Source: Orientallactaga sibirica (Eukaryota; Chordata; Mammalia; Rodentia; Dipodidae). Taken from it: a DNA stretch of 64,000 bases. Each line of letters begins with the position of its first letter. The stretch's first letter is position 1. The stretch is taken from positions 2,480,001 to 2,544,000 of the forward strand of contig JAEOAD010000055.1 of NCBI GenBank assembly GCA_036365145.1. Reading direction: 5' to 3'. The position numbers were made by a program, and so were the translations under genes. The notes beneath the pieces are model-generated. The model saw only the letters and a list, made by a program, of their open reading frames with translations. It did no database searches and was not told the origin of the DNA. Positions 21,505-33,142 of this stretch are shown here, one piece after another.

Positions 21505-24500
21505 TTGATACTCTCTCTCAAGTTAATATATTTAAAAAAAATTTAGCCAGGTGTGTGGTGCACACCTTTAATCCCAGCACTAGGGAGGCAGAGGTAGGAG
21601 GGTCATCCTGAGTTTGAGGCCACCCTGAGATTACCTAGTGAATTCCAGGTCAACCTGGGCTAGAGTGAGTTCCTACCTTGAAAAACCAAAAAAGAAGAAG
21701 AAGGAGGAGGAGGAGGACAAAGAGGAGGAGGAGGAGGAAAAGGAGAAGGAGAAATTGAAGAGCAGAGATTATGTGGCACCGGACAGCCATTTCCAGCTCT
21801 GGGTCTGCCTCTTGCTGGTTGCCTCAGTTTCCTGTGAAACCAGGTGTTAAGAGTACCCCTTCCTTAGGTTTGGCAGGGGTGGGGTGGGGGGAGATAGGGA
21901 TCAAATGACTCGAATCCACAGCTCTCAGAATAGTACCTTACATCTGGTAAGGGCTCTATGTCACAGCCATGATCCTTTTTTACTTGAGAGCAACAGACAG
22001 AGAGAGAAAGAGGCAGAGAGAGAGAGAGAGAGAGAGAATGGGTGCACCAGGGCCTCCAGCCACTGCAAACGAACTCCAGATGCATGTGCCACCTTGTGTA
22101 TCTGGCTTACATGGGTCCTGGGGAATCAAGCCTTGAACCAGGGTCCTTAGGCTTCACAGGCAAGCGCTTAACTGCTAAGCCAAATCTCCAGGCCCATGAT
22201 CCCATTTTTGTTGTCGTCTCTCAGAAGATGTGTCACAGGACTTCGAGACTTCCCTGTGCCTAACCACAAGTGAGGTCCGAGCCTCAGCTTTCTCCAACGA
22301 CAGCTGCTCCAGCAACACAGAGGCTCGACATCTGACTGTGGTGGGAATCATGTTCACGGCACAGACCCTGCTCGGCGTGGGCGGTGTGCCCATCCAGCCC
22401 TTCGGCATCTCCTACATCGATGACTTTGCCCATCCCAGCAACTCACCCCTCTACCTCGGTGAGGACTCTTCCACCCCGTGAGCCCCAAGGGTCAGGCCAG
22501 ACTCAAGTAGGCGGAAGACCAACCCAGAGTGGAGGAGGGGCCAGGAAAGGTCTAGAAGAGCCCGATTGAGCCCTCCCACGCCATCCCCAGGAGACCAGGG
22601 GACATGATTGCTCTTGCCATTGGCACCTTAGGCACATGCCTGCTGAGGTTAGGCAAAGCCTCACCTCACCAAGCTTTTTTTTTTTTAAATTATTTATTTA
22701 TTTGAGAGAGAGATACAGAAACAGGCAGGTAGAGAGAGAGAGAGAGAGAGAGAGAATGGGCGCTCCAGGGCCTCCAGCCACTACAAACTCCAGATGCGTG
22801 CGCCCCCTTGTGCATCTGGCTTACATGGGTCCTTGGAGTCGAACCTGGGTCCTTTGGCTTTGCAGGCAAGCACCTTAACCGCTAAGCCATCTCTCCAGCC
22901 CCTCACCAAACCTTTTGTGTTACAGGGATCCTATTTGCAGTGACCATGATGGGGCCGGGCATGGCCTACGGGCTGGGCAGCCTCATGCTTCGTCTTTATG
23001 TGGACATTGACCGGATGCCAGAAGGTGAGCCTCTGGAATATATGTGGAATGTCCCCAGGGTACACAGACACCCCCCCGATCAACCATAGGTCTAATAGGC
23101 AGAGGCACTGAACCAGAGACCTATGTTGGAATCCCAGCACACCCCTCAGCTCCTCGTCCTTAAGATAATCCCTGTCCTGCCTGTCTCCCAAGGGTGCCCT
23201 CTGAATCCAATGAGGTGGTGAGAAGGAGCTGTGTTTTCCGTCACCACCATTAGCACAAGCCCCACCTTGTTGCGTGTGCAAGTATGATACAGGCAGACAG
23301 TAAAACACGCTCTCTTGGCCTTCAGCAAGGCCATCTTGAGAAGGGGAGGACAGTCTTCAGGAGACCAGAGGGAACACAGCACATGGGAAAACTTGGAACA
23401 AGACTTAGCACCTCATGTGCTACTAGAGCCTTTCCCAGGGGGACATGGCCTGGAGGAACCTCAAGGACACGTCTGACCATGACTGGGGGAACTGTTGGGG
23501 GGATACCACTTGGGAAACAGTGGCCTCAGATCCAGCTAGGGTCAGAGCCGGTCAAGGAGCAGCACTGAAGCTTGGTCTGAATGTGGCTGAGAGGGAGGAG
23601 CTCTGGAGCCATTGGGGGTAGGGGAGCTTCCTGTTAGAGCATGTCAAGGTGGCCCCTCAGCTGCCTCCTTGTCACACCAACATCTGTAAGTGCCGGGTGT
23701 GCCTTCCGCCTGCAGCTACTGGAATTTTTCGTCCATCATCTGGAGATTTTCCCAGCAGGTTGTAGAAGCCTCAGGCGACACGTGTGGCTTTTGCCCAGAG
23801 GTTCCTCCACCCAGGACAGGGCTGGACAGCTCTGTCCAACAACCACCATGGAATCTTCCTCCACTTCCTTCTCCAACTCTGGGCTCCAGTACCATGCCCG
23901 GGCTCTGGTCCCAGCCTCTCACTCTCTTGGAAGGAAGGCCCTGAGAGTCGGCGTTTTAGGTTTCTCGGCCATACCTCCGCTCCGAGGGAGGAACGTGTTT
24001 TCTTCCTGTGTTGACGTCATCCTGGCAGATGGATACATGCCACTTCCCAAGCACTTCTTCATGGGGGATTTAGCAGGGTGGGTTGGATCTGGCCTGTTGC
24101 AGGCACAGACTGGCATGTGCATGAAGAGCAGCTGGGGAGATGCCTGGGGCAGCTCTCTCCAGTCTGGCACTGAAGTGAGGAAGGAATCTAGTGCCGTTGG
24201 TGCAAATGCCACACCCACCCAGCAGAGACATTTGCTGAGTGCCAACGTGGCCCGAGCAGCTCAAGAAAGAGCACCTGGTGCTTGGTGCCACTGTGGATCT
24301 GTATGTTCACAAGGTACCTGTAATGCCAGAGTAGTGTGTGACTTCCTGGGGAGACACGAACAAGGTCTCTTCACCCCAGATAGGGCACTGAGGACAGGCC
24401 AAAGAAATGATTCCACCCAAGTCTATCTAGCTCGGTGGACTCTACTGGGTTGCTTGCCAAATGAGCGACTCAAAGGCAACTGCATCACAGAAAGGCCTGT

Positions 24501-27500
24501 GGTACCATGGGTGACCAGTCACAAAACCCACATCCGGGGAGTTCCCTGCCCAGCTTGCAGGCAGCACCGCTGGAGAGCCTCCCCCCCCCCTCGCCCCCAG
24601 CCATTGTTTGCTGCTTTTATACTCTTTGGCAGGGGCTTAGCTTCCTCAGCCTTTTAAGTTCCCTGGTCTAATGAGTTTCCCCCCTCCAAAAGGGAATGTT
24701 TCAATGTAGAGGAAAAAACTATAAGGCCTGAGGAAATTTGAGGGAGGGTGTCCTCATCTCAGCCTGAGGCTTAAGAAGTTTCATGGGACAATGTGTACTG
24801 TGGACTATGTCCAGAAAGTGTATGGAGACACAGCCCTAATCAAAGCATGCAGGGGGTCAAAGTGATGGAGGTGGGGAACTTGTTAAAGGAACACATTCTT
24901 TTTTTAAAAAAAAAATTTATTTATTTATTTGAGAGAGAGAGAGAAAAAAAATGAGCACACCAGGGCCTCTAGCCACTGCAAACTCCAGATACATGCACCA
25001 CCTTGTGCATCTGGCTTGCTTGGGTACTGGGGAAATAGAACTTGGTTCCTTAGGCTTCATAGGCAAGCGCCTTAACCACTAAGCCATCTCTCCAGCCCAG
25101 AACACATTCTTCAGTCACCTCCCACCCACTCTGTGATAATTCTAAGTGGCTCTTCAATGAGGCCAAGGAGTTTTGTCGAGCAGCCTTGGTGATCTTCACC
25201 TTGTAGGTTTAGGAACCACAATAGCAGGTCTACCTTCATTTAATTAAATAGTAATTTTAAAAAAATTAAATAGTAATGCTTTTACCCTATAACGATTAGT
25301 AATGAAAGAAGAGAGGGAGCAAGTGACATATAGTCCTTACTCTCTTAAGTGCTTTATACATTCATGTGTTTCCTCCCTCCTTCCCTTCTTCCTTTCTTCC
25401 TTCTTCTTCTCCCTTCCTTCCTTCAGTCTTCTTTGGTAGATTTTAATATTTATTTATTCATTCACTCATTCATTTATTTTTTTTTTTTGTTTTATTTTAG
25501 GCAAGCCCAAGGGACTGGCCTTTTTTTTTGCATATGAGAGAGTGAGAGCAAGAGACAGAGAGAGAATTGGCGTGCAGGGCCTCCAGCCACTGAAATCAAA
25601 CTCCAGACATGTGCATCATCTTGTGTGCATGTGCAACCTTGCGTGCTTGCATCACTTTGTGCGTCTGGCTTATGTGGGTCTTGGAGAGTTGAACATGGGT
25701 CCTTAGACTTCACAGGCAAGTGCCTTACCTGCTAAGCCATCTCGCCAGCCTATTTTTTGTTTTTAATCAGGGTCTCATGTAGTCTAGGCTTGCCTTGAAC
25801 TCTATATACAGCCAAGGATGACCTTGAACTACTACTGGTCCTACTGCCTCGACCTCCCAACATGTGCTAAACACATCCAGGTTAGATTTTAATTTTTTTT
25901 TATTATTATTTTTTTTTTGGTTTTTCAAGGTAGGGTCTCACTCTGGCTCAGGCTGACCTGGAATTCACTATGTAGTCTCAGGGTGGCCTCAAACTCTCGG
26001 CGATCCTCCTACCTCTGCCTCCCGAGTGCTGGGATTAAAGGCATGCACCACCACGCCCGGCGCTCAAGATTTTAATTTTTTTTTTTTAAAGGTAGAGTCT
26101 CACTCTAGCCCAGGCTGACCTGGAGTTCACTATGTAGTCTCAGACTGGTCTTGAATTCACAGCAATCCTCCTCCTTCTGCCTCCTGAGTGCTGAGATTAA
26201 AGGTGTGTGGCACCATGCCCAGCAGAGATTTAAAAATTTTTAAATTAAGTTTACTTTTTAGCTTTACATGTATGTGTTTCTATAATTCTCATCACAACCC
26301 TATGATATAGAAAGAAAACTTTATCCCCAGCACACCCTCTCCTAATGCTATTAATCTCTGTATGTCACAAGGAAGAAACAGGGGCATAGAGATTAAGTAG
26401 CTTGCAGGAGGTTATAAATTATTAACGGACTTGTGACCCCTTCACTACCCTGGCTTAGTAGTTAATAGACCTAGGAATGACAGACATCCCACCACAACCC
26501 TGACTAACATCACGATGGTTTTCTCTTCCAGGAGGAATCAACCTGACCTCAAAGGACCCCCGATGGGTGGGTGCCTGGTGGTTGGGCTTCCTCATCTCTG
26601 CTGGCATGGTGGCACTGGCTGCTGTCCCCTACTTCTTCTTCCCCAGGGAGATGCCCAAGGAGAAGCAGGAGCTTCGCTTCAGGCGGAAAGTCTTGGCCTC
26701 ATCTGTCAGCCAGGTACGTCCCCTTCATGTTCCGGCGCCAGCCCATGCTCCAGGGCCCATCCACAGATTCTGCGCTACAGTTAAACGTCATCCCTCAGCC
26801 TCTGAACTTCACAGCATCCCGAGCTCCTTCCTGTGTGGGCTCCACTACATCCTCCCCAAGGCCCCGCACAATGATGATCGCAGGCTCCTTCCATGATAGA
26901 AATTACTTGCCCAAGATCACAGAGCCAGCCAGGGTGAAGAATGGAGGCCTGATGGAATCCATGACCCTCAGCGCTGATCACTTAGAGCTGGTCAATTGTG
27001 AACGCGCTGTAGGGACGCTAAGAAGTGGAGGCTGTGAAGGGGGGGTCTGGGAAGACTTCCTGGAAGAGTGGGGATCTGAGGTGAACATGTAAGAATGGGC
27101 AACAGTGAGCATTCTGGTATAGAAGCAGGGCTTGAATCTAGAAAGGAGCCTGGCCCTTTCGGGTCTGGTAGAGGGGTGAGTGTGAGTGAGCGAGCACTCG
27201 CTCTGGGCCAGGCTCCAGGCTGGATGGAGAGAGTAGTTCATGATCTCTAAGTGAGGACAGACTCCTGGCCACAAGAAGGATGTTCTGGGTTATCCACTGA
27301 GTCCCTGCTTAGCTCTCAGGGACTTCTCCTCAGAGGAGGACACAGAGACCCAGCCAGGTGGAGGGGTTTGCTCAAGGTCACAGAGTTGGTAGAAAGGTCA
27401 GGAGGCCATGAGTCGTCTGGGAAGGATAGATGATTAGCTCCAAATTTTCCAGGAATTCACAAAAAATAAAAGGGGTAAAGGGTTGGAGAGATGGCTTAGC

Positions 27501-30500
27501 AGTGAAGGCACTTGCCTATGAAGCCTAAGGACCCACGTTCAATTCCCTAGTACTCATATAAGCCAGATGCTCAAGGGAGCACATGCATCTGGAATTGATT
27601 TGCAGTGGCTGGAGGCTCTGGCGGGCTCATTCTCTCTCTTTCTCTTACCTGCATCTCAGTCTTTTTCTCTCTTTCTTTCCTTTTTTGGAGAGAGACACAG
27701 ATATAGACAGAGAGAGAGAGAGAGGGAGAGGAAGACAGAGATGGGTGCGCCAGCAGCCTCTCAGCTGCTGCAAACGAAATCCAGATGCGTGCGCCCCCTT
27801 GTGATCAAGTGCGGCATTGCACCCTTGCATCACTTTGCATCTGGCTAACCGTGGGACCTGGAGATTGGAACCGCTGGAGATTGGAACCAGCATTCTTAGG
27901 CTTAGGAGGCAGGCGCCTTAACCACTAAGCCATCTCTCCAGCCCTTCTTTCTTTTTTTTTTTTCTTTTTGAGGTAGTATTTCACTCTAGCCCAGGCTGAC
28001 CTAGAATTCACTATGTAGTCTCAGGGTGGCCTTGAACTCACAGCAATCCTCCTACCTCGACCTCCAGAGTGCTGGGATTAAAGGCATATGCCACCATGCC
28101 TGGCTTCTCTCTCTCTCTCTTTCTAATAAATAAATAAAATAAAATATTTTTAAAAGGGGGATAGAAAATAAAAGAAAAATTAAGGAACACATTTTTGTAG
28201 TATTGGGAATTGAACTTCAGGTCTTGCACATGCTAGGCAAGTGCTCTACCACTGAACTACATACGGAGCTTACAAAGTGCTTTGTAAAAATTCAATTTTC
28301 GAGGGCTGGAGAGATGGCTTAGCGGCTAAGGCGATTCCAATCTCCAGGTCCCACGTTTAGCCAGATGCAAAGTGAGGCAAGGGAGCAGTGCTGCACTTGC
28401 CCACAAGGGGGTGCACACATCTGGATTTCGTTCACAGCAGTTGAGAGACTGCTGGCGCGCCCATCTCTGTCTCCCTCTCCCTCTCTCTCTATCTCTCTCT
28501 GTCTCTCTCTCCAAAAATAAATTTAAAAAAATTTTTTAATTCAATTTTCAACTTCATTAATTTTTAATACATACAAACTTCACTGCATTTTGAAATTTTG
28601 TATGCTCTTTTCCCAAGTATTGAGAGATGGTTGTTGAAACCTCAAAAATAATAAATGTAGTAAGGTACTTGTTGCTAAGTGGATATAATTTCAAAAGAAC
28701 AATTTAGGAAAATAGCTCAGATGGTAAAGTGCTTGCCTTGCAAGCATGAAGACCTGAGTCGGATCCCTAGGATGGATGGACATACATGCATACATGCATA
28801 CATACATACATACATGCATACACCACACTCTTGTAATCCCAACTTTGGGGAAGTAGAGACAGAAGACCCCCTGGACTCACTGGCCAGTCAGATTAGCTTA
28901 CTTGGCTGGTTCCAGGCCAGTGAAAGACTGCTTCCAAAAAGGTCTGTCGTGCACCTGATGAATGACATCAGAGATTGTCCTCTGGTCTCCACATGCATGT
29001 GCTCACACATGCATTCACATACACATGAACATGTGTGCACACGCGCGCACACACACGCCAGTTTATAAAAGTCCTTGTAGCAGACAGCTTCAGGTTCATC
29101 GAGATGAACTTCCAGACCAGGCACAGTTATGGAGGAAGGGATATTATTTATTGAAGCTTACAGATCCAGGGGAAGTTCCATAATGGCAGAAGAAGCGACC
29201 TGCTCTCACACGACCAGGCAAGAGAGAGAAAAACCAAGTCGCCAGCTACACAGCACACTGAGCAAAACTACAGCCAAAAAGTCACACAGCACACTTCAGG
29301 AACTCCTACTGGGTACACTTTGCATATCTTTACAATGGAATCTCAAACCCACCACACCTTAAGACTGGCCCCCAGTGACATTGCCTCCAACAAGGTGATT
29401 GCAGATGCAAACTATAACTAATAAACACTGAATATATTGGGGGACATATATTCAAACTACCACAGTCCTGTTGAATGTTTTGTAGCCCGAAGCACTCTAA
29501 TTAATGTGGAGAATAGGTGCTTTGAATATGTTTGCTGCAGGGTGGGAAGAGACCTACTTCTGAGAGCAAGAGTTGGGCTTATTTTTGTCGGATTTTCCTT
29601 ATTTGGAGTCTTTTATTAGAATGTGAGCTCAAGTCTGCCTGAACCTCAGACAAGGCTGCCCTATAGAACTTTGTCACCTGTCCCTCCCTGGGGCTAAAAC
29701 AACTGAGGACAACCAGCAGGGGCCCAAATCAAAGTCCAAGGCCTTGACTGCTAGCCTCAAGCCTGGAGGGACTGGGAAACAGGGGCATTCCTAGCTTCTT
29801 CATGGGGTGCTGGGCATCGAAAGGAGTGAAGGGCAAGGAAAGCATGTGGAGAGAGGCCACCAAGGCTGCCATGGCCAGTGCACAGACAGCAGAGCACTGG
29901 CGGGCAGGACATGGAGGGGTACAGACTCTGCTGCCCCCGAGCCCGACTTGCTTAGACATGACGCTGCTCTGCTGTGGTGGCCCCAGAGGAAGCCAAGGTC
30001 CTGGCTGAGGCTGGAACTGAGCACACTGGGTCAGAAGCAGGGAGAACATTTCAGAAGAAAAAAAAAAAAAAGATAGCTTAGGGCTGGAGAGATGGCTTAC
30101 TGGTTAAAAGCACTTGCTTGCAAAACCTGCCCACCTGAGTCCGAGTCCCCAGTACCCAGGTAAAGTCAGATGCAAAAAGTGGTACATGCATCTGGAGTTT
30201 GTTCACAGTGGCAGGAGGCCCTGGGGCATCTTCCCTCCCTCTCTCTTGCTCTCCAATAAATGAATAAATATTTTTTAAAAAAGAAAGAAAAGGAAAAACA
30301 AACAAACAAAAAAAAGACCGCTTGGAACTTCAGATCTCCTACATAGTTCTGCCTAGCTCAGGCCAAAATGTGGCCGAGACAGCATTTCTAGAAGTTGGGG
30401 GAGAGTTCTTGGGAGTATCACAGAGGAAGATGAGAGGCTGTGTTGCTGGTGACAAATACTTCCCAAGTTGGACCCTAAATTTGGACAGGGAAGAACAGTA

Positions 30501-31021
30501 GTAGACAAAGGGCAGAACAAACAAGGGTAAGCCACTTGTCAGCGTCAGCCACGCGGCCTTGCAGCAAGTCACTTCCCCGTTCTTTGTTGTCCTATGTAGG
30601 GCAGGCAAGGTGCAGAGGTTAGAGTCCTGGTTGTGAGAAATATTCCCAAGTGGATGCTGCTGTGGTTGAGGGAGTCAGCTTTTGAGAGCTGTGTACTGTG
30701 AAGCCTTGCAATGCTAGGCCTGGCTGTCAACCTGTCTGGCTGTCTAACTTATTCTGTTAGCTCATTGGTGTTGGGGTTCACAGAAGGTGAGAGGTTCTTA
30801 AGAAAGAACTGAAGGCTGAGAACATGGTGATCTGCTTCTAGTAGCTCTCAGGCTATAAAAACTGATGTGGATGGGGGATGGAGAGATGGCTTAGCAGTTA
30901 AGGTGCTTGCCTGCAAAGCTGAAGGACCCAGGTTCAGTTCCCCAGGACCCACGTAAGCCAATGCACAAGGTGGATCATGCATCTGGAGTTTGTTTGCAGT
31001 GGCTGGAGGTCCTGGCACGCC

Positions 31022-31054
<33 letters not shown>

Positions 31055-31604
31055 AAATAAATAAAGAAAAAGAACTGATGTGAGGGGCTGGAGAGAGGGC
31101 TTAGCAGTTAAGACAATTGCCTGCAAAGCCTAATGACCCAAGTTCAAGAGTTCAAGGCTATCCTCAGCTGCATAGTGAGTTCCAGGCCAGGCTGGGCTAT
31201 ACGAGACCCTTTCTCAAAAATTTAATTTAATTTAATTTAATTTAAATTTTAAAAAACTCAGAAGGCTATTGACTGCTAAGCCTAAACAACCCTGATTCAA
31301 TTCCCCAGTACCCACGTAAAAGCCTGATGCACAAAGTGGCACATGCATCTAGAGTCCCTTTGCAGTGGCTGGAGGCCCTGGTGCACCCATTCTCTCTGTC
31401 TGTCTCTCTGCTATCTCTCTCTGCTTGCAAATAAATAAATAAAAATATATTTTAGCTGAGCATGGTGGCACACGCCTTTAATCCCAGCACTCAGGAGACA
31501 GAGGTAGGAGGATCGTCATGAGTTTGAGGCCACCCTGAGACTACAGAGTGAATTCCAGGTCAGCCTGGGCTAGAGTGAGACCCTACCTAGAAAAAAACCA
31601 AAAT

Positions 31605-31656
<52 letters not shown>

Positions 31657-33098
31657 ATTTAAAGTTGATGTGGGAATAATCTATCCTCTGCCACCTCAAG
31701 ACTGCCCTGCTCTCAACTGCTTGCTTGTAGGCCTGGCTGGTGTAGCCTTCTACAGCCAGGTATAGACAGGCCCAGAGAAGAAGAAGAGGCCCAGCCAGGC
31801 AGAATTGGCTGCCAGAAGCAGCATGTGTCGCTCCTGCAAGGAGAGCAAATGGGCAAAATGAAAAAAGGAAAAGGAAGTTCATTTTGTCAATCCCTTCGAG
31901 CATCTTCTCCCATACCTAAGGCTCAGTTGCTTTCTAAATGAATGCAGTTGTTAAAGGTTTCTCAAGGTATAGCAAGGTAGCCCAGTGTGTGAGTGCTTGC
32001 CTAGCATACACAAGGTCCTGGATTCAATTCCCAGCATCACCACAAAAAAAATAAATAAATAAAAAATAAAAAGGTATAATGGTATCCAGGAAATGGTAGT
32101 GCATAATGTAAGGATTATATGACCCAGAGAGAGTCTGTGGCCTCAGTCTCCTACTGTGTATAATGGGTTGACGATGGGCGAGATCTGCCAGTTCTACAGG
32201 AGCAAGGCTATCTCCTCTTTTGGCTCATTTCCCTAGAGAAATCCATCCCACAGGCCTTGCCCTGAGGAAAGCCAGGGATAGAAAGTCAGGAAGCACCTGA
32301 ATGACCACTCAGAGACAATGGAATTTTGTGCCTGACAGACGGAGGGCTCTGGAGGGTCTCTGGAATAAAAATGGCCTTTCATTCATCAATTTAACAAGAA
32401 TCAGAATATTGTGATAAAAGTGTGGATGTGGCTGGGCGTGGTGGCACATGTCTTTAACCCAGTACTCTGGAGGTAGAGGGAGGAGGATCACCAAGAGTTT
32501 GAGGCCAATCTGAGACTACATAGTGATTTCCAGGTCAGCTTGGGCTACAGTGAGACCCTACTTCAAAAAATATGGATGTAGAAAGCAGAGCATCTATATT
32601 CCAATCCTCCAATCTCAATCAAGCTTTCACTGCATGTGCTTTGGGCAGATTACCCTATCCTCCTTTTTTTTTTTTTTTTTTGCCTTTATAATAAAATGGA
32701 GCTATTAAGATTGCCTATCTGAACAAGATACATATGTAAAGATTAAATGGATTAATATTTTTTAAAATGGCCTTTCAGGGGCTTCCTGACAAATCTCTGT
32801 CTCCATGCATCTCACTGGTGGTGGTGTCCCCATTCGGGTGGCTCCCCACTCCCAGTGCTCTGGCCTTTCCGAGACTGTTCTCGTGAGGCTGGGCCAGGGA
32901 CTCGGAGGAGCCTAGCCAGCGGCTTTCTGGTAGGCAGACCTCTCGCTGCTTGCGTTCAAGACCCCAGCCCTGTGCAGGCTCCAAGTGCTACTGGATTCTG
33001 TGACACTTCCCTCAGGACACACTCCACAGGTGTCTCTGTTATTTCTGGAATAACTCTTGAGAGTTTAGAATTCCAAATGTATACAGTCATAAAATTCT

Positions 33099-33142
<44 letters not shown>

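Larger units (their letters stand above)
17878..22224 (+). other. SLCO2B1: SLCO2B1 intron 3
   Basis: 4.3 kb. It holds a B2, two old B1-like elements, a CATC repeat, unique stretches at 18960-19385 and 19560-20625, then a dense SINE/TA-repeat block up to 22195. The 29 bp before C4 carry a T-rich tract and CTCAG. Confidence 0.8.
23025..26531 (+). other. SLCO2B1: SLCO2B1 intron 5
   Basis: 3.5 kb. 23025-24888 is free of recognised repeats and contains a 338-codon open frame on the + strand (23641-24657). From 24901 to 26223 come two B2, three B1-type elements and a CT-rich run. A MIR-like patch lies near 26290-26440. Confidence 0.8.
27480..28165 (+). mobile_element. B2-type SINE, sense, split by two antisense SINEs
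   Basis: The head and body run 27480-27682; the CT run and AATAAATAAAATAAA tail reappear at 28105-28165. A type III B2 and a B1 lie between. Confidence 0.85.

Noticed and set aside
26571..27092. 173-codon plus-strand frame overlapping exon C6
   Set aside because: It is in another frame from the true exon and runs through the donor site into a MIR-like patch.
28703..28780. tRNA gene candidates in SINE heads (here and throughout)
   Set aside because: The A and B boxes belong to B2, B4 and ID elements. They are followed by SINE bodies and A-rich tails and are flanked by target duplications, not by tRNA-like 3' halves.
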